IMG/VR virus record: IMGVR_UViG_3300017991_000355
Location: 1 to 27,111 of that record
Direction: 5' to 3' (one strand)
DNA: 27,111 nt
Source: a virus
The notes under the pieces are model-generated. The model saw only the letters and a program-made list of their open reading frames with translations, made no database searches and had not been told where the DNA came from. The translations under genes and the position numbers were made by a program. Within the stretch, counting starts at the first letter, position 1. Every line of letters begins with the position of its first letter. Positions 1 through 6,569 of this stretch are shown piece after piece.

Positions 1-116
1 GGTTTAAGGCCCCGGCCAATGGTTTACCGCCTTATGAATACGAGAATGTGTTGAACAAGACGGCAAAGAAGGATATTTCAACAGCGATGGATTTTGATTG
101 GGAGGCAATTGAATGA
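1..116 (+). CDS. C-terminal end of a NeuB/SpsE-like nonulosonate synthase (partial)
   Basis: Only the last 37 or so codons are present; the frame with codons starting at position 3 is open from the window edge to the TGA at 114-116. The visible tail reads KAPANGLPPYEYENVLNKTA and then KKDI...FDWEAIE. This resembles the end of the SAF (antifreeze-like) domain of sialic-acid synthases, which typically has a K-R-P-x-x-G-I-x-P stretch, then G/N-K-x-A-x-x-D-I and a final W-E/D-x-I. Family members condense PEP with an N-acyl-hexosamine or related aldose. The catalytic TIM barrel would lie outside the window, so substrate cannot be judged. The call rests on a short motif match plus the SDR and CMP-sugar synthetase downstream. 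An unrelated C-terminus is possible. It overlaps the next ORF by 4 nt (ATGA). Confidence 0.6.
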   Translation, partial: FKAPANGLPPYEYENVLNKTAKKDISTAMDFDWEAIE

Positions 117-307
117 AACTTTTCGAGTTTCAACAAGATAAAGAAGTTGTCATTGAACAATTTGTAAAATTAATGAGAGAAAATCATTTACAAGATTTTC
201 AAATTGATACCCCCCCCGCAGACTTTGATCAAATATATGGAGACCAAATTATTAAAAAGCAGGGAGCTGATATTTATATAAAATTACATTTGGTGAAAAA
301 AAAATGA
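113..307 (+). CDS. Small hypothetical protein, 64 aa
   Basis: I do not recognise this protein. It starts in an ATGA overlap with the preceding synthase, with GGGAGGC about 7 nt upstream as ribosome binding site, and ends in an ATGA overlap with the SDR gene, so it is translationally coupled on both sides. The product is charged and has no membrane segment or cysteine. The gene is AT-rich yet holds a run of eight C (210-217, coding Thr-Pro-Pro), and its last codons are a run of nine A (296-304) running into the SDR start codon. Both tracts are prone to slippage. Its place between sugar-synthesis genes suggests an accessory role in that cassette or a resident phage gene, but nothing in the sequence shows which. 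Confidence 0.6.
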   Translation: MKLFEFQQDKEVVIEQFVKLMRENHLQDFQIDTPPADFDQIYGDQIIKKQGADIYIKLHLVKKK

Positions 308-996
308 ACCTGTTTGACCTATCAGGCAAGATGGCAATTGTGACAGGTACATCGGGAAAGTTGGGACCGGTGTGGGCAACCACGTTGGTTGAAAATGGCT
401 GCCGTGTTTACTCATATGATTTACCTCATTGGGATGTAACAGATAAAAACCAAATTGCAGATTGGGCTGCTCTCTTTCCTGAAGTAATACCCAATATTAT
501 TATCAACAACGCCGGTATAGATAACCCTCCTGGTTCTGATGCTTCCTTTTTCGGTAATTGCGAAGAGATCCTCCGTGTGAATCTCCAAGGTGCCGTCAAT
601 ATGTGCGAGGTATTCATACCCGACATGATTAAGAATGGTGGGGGTGTAATTGTCAATATCGGCAGTATTCAGGGCAACATAGGTGCCGATTGGCGAAATT
701 ATCCCAAAGGATTTGAGAAACCTGTAGGATATAACCTGTCTAAGGCCGGTCTCATACAGTTATCCCGCAGCATTACCGTACAATATGGGCGCTACAACAT
801 CCGGGCCGTGACAATTGCCTTTGGCCCTTTCTATATGGGACTTGATAAAAAGTTTAAGGATAAATTCCTCAAGAATGTGCCATTAGGCCGGTGTATTTCA
901 AAAGAATCATTACAAACAACACTTTTATACGCCATTTGCTGTCCTGAATTGGCGGGCCAGCAGGTGTTAGTAGATGGAGGCTACACAGCATGGTAG
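304..996 (+). CDS. Short-chain dehydrogenase/reductase, PtmA-like (nonulosonate clusters)
   Basis: A 230-aa NAD(P)-dependent oxidoreductase of the classical SDR fold. The nucleotide-binding motif TGTSGKLG is at residues 14-21, NNAG at 68-71, the catalytic Ser at 121 (NIGS), and the YxxxK pair at Tyr143/Lys147. It ends in the common DGGYTAW tail. The stretch around residues 125-145 (aromatic residues, then KGFEKPVGYNLSKAG) is like SDRs that sit beside sialic/legionaminic-acid genes, for example PtmA of Campylobacter flagellin glycosylation. Length is normal and no catalytic residue is missing. Substrate is not determinable from sequence. It probably reduces or oxidises a sugar intermediate in the cassette. 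The start overlaps the 64-aa ORF by 4 nt and the end overlaps the next small ORF by 7 nt. Confidence 0.88.
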   Translation: MNLFDLSGKMAIVTGTSGKLGPVWATTLVENGCRVYSYDLPHWDVTDKNQIADWAALFPEVIPNIIINNAGIDNPPGSDASFFGNCEEILRVNLQGAVNMCEVFIPDMIKNGGGVIVNIGSIQGNIGADWRNYPKGFEKPVGYNLSKAGLIQLSRSITVQYGRYNIRAVTIAFGPFYMGLDKKFKDKFLKNVPLGRCISKESLQTTLLYAICCPELAGQQVLVDGGYTAW

Positions 997-1196
997 AAAG
1001 TGTAGAAATAATAGAAGCATCTGAAGAGGCCGCTGTGAGATATGGAACTTTATATGGATGTAGTTTTATTAAATTAAAAGATATACATATTGAAGCATTA
1101 AAAAATAACAAAATGTTAGCATGGGATGATGGTGAATACTCAACCTTTGTAATGCATGAAAAAACAAAAATAAGGGAGAAATTAAATGGTAGATGA
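990..1196 (+). CDS. Small hypothetical protein, 68 aa
   Basis: The function is not recognised. The start codon lies inside the last codons of the SDR gene, with GGAGG at 976-980 as a good ribosome binding site, and the end overlaps the next ORF by 11 nt. The product is acidic in its first third (several Glu) with one Cys, and no signal peptide or transmembrane segment is visible. Base composition is more AT-rich than the flanking enzyme genes. The double overlap and good ribosome binding site support it being translated. Confidence 0.6.
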   Translation: MVESVEIIEASEEAAVRYGTLYGCSFIKLKDIHIEALKNNKMLAWDDGEYSTFVMHEKTKIREKLNGR

Positions 1197-1509
1197 AAAC
1201 ATAGAACGGCAGAACTTCAACAATAAGATCCATGAGAAAGTAATGGATTTTATCAAAACCAAGGGCATACCCATTAACCAGCTTACGGTCATCCCTGCCC
1301 TGGAAAAATTGAAATGGGATATAATAAGAATGGTTGATGCCTTTGAAAAGAAAAAGAGCCTACGGATTTATAATGTTGAGGTCAACTATGAACCAGAGTT
1401 CGACAGGGATGGGACTGAGAAACCAAAATATACAACAAGGACGAACTTTATAAATGAGCCTGACAGCACTAATCCCGGCGAGGTCGGGGAGCCAGAGAAT
1501 TCCCAATAA
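1186..1509 (+). CDS. Small hypothetical protein, 107 aa
   Basis: Not recognised. The first 70 residues look alpha-helical and charged; the last 30 are rich in Pro, Asn, Thr and Glu and are probably disordered. GGGAG at 1173-1177 is a reasonable ribosome binding site for the ATG at 1186. The last 56 nt overlap the start of the cytidylyltransferase gene in another frame, a long overlap for this phage, so the disordered tail may simply be what the downstream P-loop region encodes in this frame. It resembles a resident phage gene more than a sugar enzyme, but this is an impression only. Confidence 0.6.
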   Translation: MVDENIERQNFNNKIHEKVMDFIKTKGIPINQLTVIPALEKLKWDIIRMVDAFEKKKSLRIYNVEVNYEPEFDRDGTEKPKYTTRTNFINEPDSTNPGEVGEPENSQ

Positions 1510-2170
1510 GAATATTAAGGAATTGGCCGGGCATCCCCTTATTGCCTATACTATCCAGGCGGCAAAGAATAGTGGTCTCTTTGATAGAATAATTTGCTCT
1601 ACCGATAGCAATAAGATTAAGGAAGCTGCCTTACATTATGGGGCAGATGTGCCTTTTTTCCGAAGAAAAGAGCATAACGATGGCGCACATTTCTGCTGGA
1701 TAATGGATTTTGTGTATCGGTTGGCGCTGGACAGGCAAGGCAATACATTTGTGCTTCTGTTTCCGACTAATCCGTTTAGAGCTGGTGAGACGATAAAAAA
1801 AGCAGTATTGGCATTTGCCGCTGATGAAAAGGCTACATCTTTATTGAGTATGCGGAAAATCACAGAACATCCTGCTAAAATGCGGGTAAAACTTAAAGAA
1901 CATAGGTATATGCTTCCATTTGAAGCAACATCTGAGCGAAATTACAATTTACCAATACAAGAATTAAGACAAGATATATATATTCAGAATGCAAATTTCC
2001 GTATTTTCAATTTCAACACTCTTTTAAAATATGGTGATGAACTCGGCGATAATATTTTAGGCTATCAAACTACAATGCCCGAAGCCTTGGATATTAACGA
2101 TGAATATGATTGGTTTCTTGCTGAAATATTAATTGAGAAGGGGTTGGCGAAACTACCGGAGATACAATGA
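1454..2170 (+). CDS. CMP-nonulosonate (acylneuraminate) cytidylyltransferase, NeuA-like
   Basis: A 238-aa nucleotidyltransferase that would activate a keto-sugar acid with CTP to give a CMP-sugar. The signature IPARSGSQRIPNKNI is at residues 7-21 (the Arg, GS and KN residues bind CTP). It is followed by CSTDS near 48-52, the LFPTNPFR segment at 102-109 (family usual QPTSPLR), and a C-terminal D-I-N-D-E-Y-D-W segment equivalent to the metal-binding region of NeuA/PseF/LegF enzymes. Length is normal. The start is internal to the preceding ORF with only a weak ribosome binding site (AAGGACG), so translation may rely on coupling. It ends in an ATGA overlap with the transketolase gene. Which nonulosonate it activates (Neu5Ac, legionaminic, pseudaminic or a Kdo-like sugar) is not decided. 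Confidence 0.88.
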   Translation: MSLTALIPARSGSQRIPNKNIKELAGHPLIAYTIQAAKNSGLFDRIICSTDSNKIKEAALHYGADVPFFRRKEHNDGAHFCWIMDFVYRLALDRQGNTFVLLFPTNPFRAGETIKKAVLAFAADEKATSLLSMRKITEHPAKMRVKLKEHRYMLPFEATSERNYNLPIQELRQDIYIQNANFRIFNFNTLLKYGDELGDNILGYQTTMPEALDINDEYDWFLAEILIEKGLAKLPEIQ

Positions 2171-3534
2171 GATTCTATTACATCGAAAAATTCAATAAGT
2201 CCTGGTCACTTGAAACTGTAGCAACTGCTCTACGCATAAACACGCTTTACATGATACAAAAGGCGGGCAGTGGGCACATCGGGGCATCTTTGGGTTGTCT
2301 CGATCTTCTCACTTGGCTCTACTGGGAAGGCATGGCGGAAGGCGATAAGTTTATCTTATCAAAAGGCCATGCCGTACCCGCCCTTTACGCTGTCTTGATA
2401 GCAAAAGGTATTATACCATTTGAGCAAATACACAATCTCAGGCGAATTGGCGGCCTCCCCGGGCACCCACATAACAGCATACCGGGCATTGAGGCACATA
2501 CAGGTTCTCTTGCCATGGGGCTCTCTAAAGCCAGAGGCATGGCCATTGCCAACAGGCTAAATGGCAAACAGAATAAAGTGTGGGTAATGGTAAGCGATGG
2601 TGAAATGCAGGAGGGCCAATTTTGGGAATCAATAGGCAATGGACGGCATTACCCTGAATTGCGTCTTATCATTGACTTTAACGATATGCAAACTGATGGG
2701 CCAAACACGAAAAGACGCTTTGATATTGGCGCAGCATTACGAGCTTTTGGCTGGGCAACCCATCAATTACCCGATATTGGGGGGCATGATTTTGGGGCAA
2801 TGCGAGGGATTCCACAACATATTACGCAACCATTGGCTGTCATTGCCCCCACAGTCAAGGCAAAAGGTGTAGAGCGCTTCGATGAGGAAGGTAATGGGTT
2901 ACATTCGGGGATTTTAGAATCTGCGAACTATCGCCGGGCAGTCACGGCGTTTGCAAAGGGCCAAAACTTCAATCTCATTAAATATGATGGCGAATTGCCC
3001 TCAAAGATAGAAGAATCTGATCTAATAACCTATTATGTGCGGGAATTGTATGATTTGATGGTGGAAAACGAGAATATCGTGGTTTTGGATGCTGATTTAA
3101 AGAGCGATCACCGTTTAGAGAAGATAGAACACGAATTTCCTGATAGATTCATTGAATGCGGTATCTCAGAGCAGGATATGGTCTCATGTGCAAGCGGATT
3201 GGCACTTAGCGGCAAGATTCCTGTCTGCCATTCCTTTGCTTGCTTCCTGACGAGCCGTTCAAATGAGCAGATATACAATGCGTGTTGTGAGGGTGATAAG
3301 ATAATTTATTTGGGTTCTGCTGCTGGTTGGATTTCTGCGAAGGGACCGGGGATGTCTCACGAGGCAAGACGAGATAAATGGTTGATGAAGGGAATGCCAA
3401 ATCTTGAGATTATGGAACCATCTACACCAAAAAAGACAGCATTGGCCTTACGGTGGGCGGTGAAAGAAAACCAGAAATCGACATATATCAGGATAAGACA
3501 GAATCCTGCAATAGATGAGATGTTATATGAATAA
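2167..3534 (+). CDS. Transketolase-like ThDP enzyme lacking the C-terminal domain
   Basis: A 455-aa protein with the transketolase pyrophosphate domain (about residues 15-262) joined to the pyrimidine-binding domain (about 280-450). Visible motifs: GSGHIGAS near 35-42, KGHAVPALYA near 66-75, GLPGHP at 96-101, the ThDP/Mg signature SDGEMQEG...DFND (143-173), and the cofactor-activating Glu335 in GISEQD. The chain stops just after the pyrimidine domain, so the third (transketolase_C) domain of about 130 residues is absent. Normal transketolase is about 620-660 aa, or two subunits of about 280 and 310 aa. The two domains needed for ThDP binding are complete. It would transfer a two-carbon ketol unit; a role in making the aldose or keto-sugar feeding the nonulosonate route is inference. 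ATGA overlap upstream; the end overlaps the FkbM gene. Confidence 0.85.
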   Translation: MRFYYIEKFNKSWSLETVATALRINTLYMIQKAGSGHIGASLGCLDLLTWLYWEGMAEGDKFILSKGHAVPALYAVLIAKGIIPFEQIHNLRRIGGLPGHPHNSIPGIEAHTGSLAMGLSKARGMAIANRLNGKQNKVWVMVSDGEMQEGQFWESIGNGRHYPELRLIIDFNDMQTDGPNTKRRFDIGAALRAFGWATHQLPDIGGHDFGAMRGIPQHITQPLAVIAPTVKAKGVERFDEEGNGLHSGILESANYRRAVTAFAKGQNFNLIKYDGELPSKIEESDLITYYVRELYDLMVENENIVVLDADLKSDHRLEKIEHEFPDRFIECGISEQDMVSCASGLALSGKIPVCHSFACFLTSRSNEQIYNACCEGDKIIYLGSAAGWISAKGPGMSHEARRDKWLMKGMPNLEIMEPSTPKKTALALRWAVKENQKSTYIRIRQNPAIDEMLYE

Positions 3535-4237
3535 ACTGCCCTTCAAAATGATTCAAGAAACCCCGATGGAGAAATACCGGGCGGAAACTTTCTGGCTAAA
3601 AGAGCCTGAAACCCTTGTCTGGATAGAATCATTTGCAAAAAACGCAACTTTTTTTGATATAGGCGCAAATATAGGCGTTTATTCCCTCTATGTTGCTCTT
3701 TTTGGCCTCAATATGCGGATATGTGCCTTTGAGCCCTTTGAGGCTAACATGGTTCGCCTGCAAAAGAACACAGAGCTTAATGAGTTCACCAATATCTGGG
3801 TTTACCCCTATGCAATGAGCAATTTCAACGGTGTGAGCAAGTTTTACCTGCCAAAAACGGAAATTGGCACCTCCGGGGGGCAAATTAACACGAAAATTGA
3901 TGAATATGGTGTCGAATTTCAGCCGGAAAAAGAGCAGGTGACACTTGTAACTACTGTAGATGCTTTCATTGAAGAACATACCATATACCCGAACTACCTC
4001 AAAATTGATGTAGACGGGCAGGAATGGGAAGTTATACAGGGCATGGCGAAAATATTAGAGAATATTCACCTAAGAAGTGTGCTTGTTGAGATAAATAATA
4101 ATCGGCAAGAGATATTCAATGCTTTTTGGGCAGCAGGTTTTACTAATGAGAATCTATTCAACACCATGAGAAATCATTCACGAGTACGGCGGGCAGAGGA
4201 AGGCATAAAAGCTGAAAACGTGGTATTTACGAGATGA
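3527..4237 (+). CDS. FkbM-family SAM-dependent methyltransferase
   Basis: Class I methyltransferase, 236 aa from the ATG at 3527; an alternative ATG at 3515 adds four residues. SAM-binding motif I is FDIGANIGVYSLY (residues 43-55), the acidic end of beta2 is in FEPFE (68-72), and the FkbM hallmark KIDVDGQEWEVIQG is at 159-172. Members methylate hydroxyls of sugars or small molecules and are common in glycan clusters. Here it would modify the sugar or the finished glycan. The gene begins inside the last codons of the transketolase gene and ends in an ATGA overlap with the small HTH gene, which links the cassette directly to the phage morphogenesis operon. Confidence 0.88.
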   Translation: MNKLPFKMIQETPMEKYRAETFWLKEPETLVWIESFAKNATFFDIGANIGVYSLYVALFGLNMRICAFEPFEANMVRLQKNTELNEFTNIWVYPYAMSNFNGVSKFYLPKTEIGTSGGQINTKIDEYGVEFQPEKEQVTLVTTVDAFIEEHTIYPNYLKIDVDGQEWEVIQGMAKILENIHLRSVLVEINNNRQEIFNAFWAAGFTNENLFNTMRNHSRVRRAEEGIKAENVVFTR

Positions 4238-4425
4238 ATAAACATCTGGAAACCATTAAAGAGATAACCGATTATCTTAAATGGAGTGAAGATAAACTGT
4301 TTTCTATTATGATGAAACACGATGATTTCCCTGTTAGAAAGATTCAAGGGAGGTGGACTTCGCACACTCAATTATTAGATACCTGGTTTCAAGCTCAAAT
4401 CATGTCAACCCGTAAAACATCCTAA
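4234..4425 (+). CDS. Small HTH-like DNA-binding protein (possible terminase small-subunit-type domain)
   Basis: A 63-aa protein whose first 50 residues fit a MerR/excisionase-type winged HTH: an E-I-T-D-Y-L-K-W-S helix, a second helix, then FPVRKIQGRW (wing) and a final helix with L-L-D-T-W. The same pattern is seen in the N-terminal domain of lambda gpNu1 (terminase small subunit) and in AlpA/Xis proteins. It lies right before the portal gene and right beside a set of direct repeats, one of which overlaps its own stop codon, so it may bind there. No ATPase or oligomerisation domain is visible, so it is either a stand-alone regulator or a minimal small terminase. The fold call is by pattern only. 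ATGA overlap with FkbM upstream. Confidence 0.6.
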   Translation: MNKHLETIKEITDYLKWSEDKLFSIMMKHDDFPVRKIQGRWTSHTQLLDTWFQAQIMSTRKTS

Positions 4426-4447
4426 AAACTACCGTAAAACACCCTAA
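4410..4447 (+). repeat. Two 16-bp direct repeats 22 bp apart upstream of the portal
   Basis: The 16-mer CCGTAAAACATCCTAA at 4410-4425 recurs with one change (CCGTAAAACACCCTAA) at 4432-4447. A third partial copy of the core CGTAAAAC is at 4482-4489. The 22-bp period is close to two helical turns, so a protein could bind both on the same face. The location beside an HTH protein, before the portal gene, suits a packaging (cos/pac) or regulatory site. That role is inference. Confidence 0.6.
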
Positions 4448-4487
4448 TTAATACCTGATTATCCTATAAGTAAGTTTTAGACGTAAA

Positions 4488-4520
4488 ACCCATAGTATGC
4501 TATTGCTATGGGTATACTAT
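4488..4520 (+). promoter_or_regulatory. Overlapping inverted repeats enclosing the portal start codon
   Basis: ACCCATAG (4488-4495) pairs perfectly with CTATGGGT (4506-4513), which contains the portal ATG. ATAGTAT (4492-4498) pairs perfectly with ATACTAT (4514-4520). The two stems share bases and cannot form fully at once. No Shine-Dalgarno sequence is present upstream of the ATG. This could be a translational switch or an operator; the sequence alone does not tell which. Confidence 0.5.
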
Positions 4521-5746
4521 CTCGCCTTAAAGGTCCTTTCGAAAAACGTGTCTCCATAGATGATCCTCATTACTGGCCGAACATCTTTGGTAAATTGTTC
4601 GGCACCCAAACACTTTCCAATATTGATGTTAATTTCGATAAGGCTACAACCATAACCACTGTTTTTGCCTGCGTTACCCTACTCTCCGAAATTGTGGCCT
4701 CACTTCCCCTTATGGTTTACCGAAAGCGCAAGGACGGCGGCAAGGATGTTGCTGACGGCCATTGGGCATATGAACTGCTGCATGATAAGCCGAATGAATT
4801 TCAGACTAGTTTTGAGCACCGGGAAATGTATATGGGGCATTTGGAGCTCACCGGAAACGCCTTTGATTTCCTTGTGCGTAACGGCAACGGACAGATTATT
4901 GAGATTGTACCCCTAGATCCTGGCAAAGTTCAGGCAACATTTGAAGATAATGGCCCCGGTAAAGTTAAACTCTCATATCAATACAAGCGCGATACTGCCG
5001 ATGAAATAACTATACCTACCAAGGATATTTGGCACAAACGGGGCATGGCTCTCAATCGTTATTTTGGTGTTTCCCGTATAGAAAAGGCCAAGGAAGCTAT
5101 GGCCCTGGCCCTGGCAGCCGAAGGGTATGGCTCTAAATTCTTTTCCAATGCCGCACGGCCCAGCGGTATTCTCAAGGTTGCCGGAAAACTCAATGAAGAT
5201 CAGGAAGCACGTCTCAAGAGATCCTGGCAAGATGCCCAGGGGGGTCTCGAAGGCGCTTTCAAGGTGGCCCTCCTTCAGGGCGATTTGGATTGGAAACCTA
5301 TATCCGAAAACAACGAGAAAAGTCAATTCTTTGAGACCCGTGAATTTCAAGTACAGGAAATAGCCCGTCTTTTTCGAGTACCATCCGTGTTAATCGGTCA
5401 TCCTGATAAAACGATGACCTATGCAAGTGTTGAGCAGCTCGTTCTTGCATTTAAGACCTTCACCATTGCTCCGATAGTGATACGGCTTGAACAATCCATG
5501 AATCATCACATTCTAACCGAAGATGACCGCAAGAAAGGTTTTTTTGTGCAGCACAAGCTGGAAAACTTTGTGAGGGCCGATATTGCGACACGGTATCAGG
5601 CATACGAGATAGCACGCCGGAATATGTGGATGAGTGCGAATGAGATCCGGGCCTTAGAAAACATGGACCCGATTGAGGGAGGCGATGAATTTATAAATCC
5701 CAACACACAATCAATGGGGAGTGGTGAAGATGCCTTATCCGAATGA
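4508..5746 (+). CDS. Phage portal protein, HK97 gp3-like
   Basis: A 412-aa protein of the HK97-type portal family, which forms the dodecameric ring at the packaging vertex. The conserved start of the family is seen at residues 40-70 (A-V/T-x-T-V-F-A-C-V-T-L-L-S-E with the following SLPLMVYRK). It is followed by H-W-A-Y-E-L-L-H-D-K-P-N, TGNAFDFLVRNGNG and IVPLDPGKV. Length is usual (about 390-440). The C-terminal third contains the expected DKTMTYASVEQ clip/crown segment. There is no ribosome binding site and the start lies within inverted repeats. An in-frame TAG at 4493 rules out an upstream ATG start. The end overlaps the protease gene by 17 nt. Confidence 0.93.
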   Translation: MGILSRLKGPFEKRVSIDDPHYWPNIFGKLFGTQTLSNIDVNFDKATTITTVFACVTLLSEIVASLPLMVYRKRKDGGKDVADGHWAYELLHDKPNEFQTSFEHREMYMGHLELTGNAFDFLVRNGNGQIIEIVPLDPGKVQATFEDNGPGKVKLSYQYKRDTADEITIPTKDIWHKRGMALNRYFGVSRIEKAKEAMALALAAEGYGSKFFSNAARPSGILKVAGKLNEDQEARLKRSWQDAQGGLEGAFKVALLQGDLDWKPISENNEKSQFFETREFQVQEIARLFRVPSVLIGHPDKTMTYASVEQLVLAFKTFTIAPIVIRLEQSMNHHILTEDDRKKGFFVQHKLENFVRADIATRYQAYEIARRNMWMSANEIRALENMDPIEGGDEFINPNTQSMGSGEDALSE

Positions 5747-6569
5747 ACATTCTTGTGATTTTGAAGGCACGTACAAGAAATATCGCAGGGTCAATTGTGA
5801 CCAAAAGCATGATGACAAATGCATTGACGTTGTTTACGGCATAAACGAACCGGGAGAATCCAAGGTTTCGTCTTTGCGCTACAAGAAGGATGTGTGGACA
5901 GAGAGCGCAGCGAGAGCACACTGCAAATCACGAAAGGGTAAATTCGAAGCGGCAAGCGAAAGCAAGAACCAAGATAAACATGAGGTACGCACCTTTACCT
6001 TTACCGAGATAGAAACGGAAAAGCGTGATGATGGACAGCGGATGATGATAGGCCATGCCGCGGTATTCGATGAGGTTGGAGATGGTGGCTGGTTCAAGGA
6101 GAAGATAGACCAGGAAGCCTTCAAGAAAACCATCAAGAAAGATGATGTGAGGGCATTGTTCAACCATGACCCCAACCTTATCCTTGGCCGAAATACTGCG
6201 GGCACATTGCAATTGAAAAACGATGATAAGGGCCTTGCCGTTAAAATATACCCGCCTGATACGCAATATGCACGTGACCTTGTGGCCTCAATGGAACGTG
6301 GCGATATTACGCAGATGTCATTTGCTTTTACGGTAGAAAAGCAGGACTGGGAAGAAGAAAAGGGCAAGGTTCCTCTCAGAATACTCAGGGAAGTCAAACT
6401 ATATGATGTTTCGCCGGTCACGTTCCCCTTTTACGAGGGAACGGATGTGGCAGTGAGAAGCTATAACGAATTTTTGGAAGGCAGGGAAACTAATAATGAT
6501 GGTGTGAATCGGAAGGCATTTTATAAGCGCAGATTAGCACTTTTAAGACTACAGGAGGAGATAGAATGA
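5730..6569 (+). CDS. Prohead serine protease, HK97 gp4-like, with N-terminal Cys-containing domain
   Basis: A 279-aa protein. The start is the ATG at 5730, 8 nt after GGGGAG; a GTG at 5721 would add three residues. Residues 1-75 form a separate module beginning MPYPNEHSC with Cys9, Cys23, Cys31 and Cys65, ending RAHCKSRKGKFEAA. Similar modules occur at the front of other phage capsid-maturation proteins. The protease domain (about 85-245) shows the U35 catalytic pattern: His146 in ALFNHDPN, Ser197 in ITQMSFAF, and the LYDVSPVTFPFYEGT segment, in which Asp takes the place of the usual acidic residue. It would cleave the capsid delta domain inside the prohead. ATGA overlap with the capsid gene. 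Confidence 0.92.
   Translation: MPYPNEHSCDFEGTYKKYRRVNCDQKHDDKCIDVVYGINEPGESKVSSLRYKKDVWTESAARAHCKSRKGKFEAASESKNQDKHEVRTFTFTEIETEKRDDGQRMMIGHAAVFDEVGDGGWFKEKIDQEAFKKTIKKDDVRALFNHDPNLILGRNTAGTLQLKNDDKGLAVKIYPPDTQYARDLVASMERGDITQMSFAFTVEKQDWEEEKGKVPLRILREVKLYDVSPVTFPFYEGTDVAVRSYNEFLEGRETNNDGVNRKAFYKRRLALLRLQEEIE

Noticed and set aside
5879-6421. Long leftward open frame (180 codons) opposite the protease gene
   Set aside because: No ribosome binding site, low-complexity Ser/Leu-rich product, and it lies fully opposite a well-supported protease.
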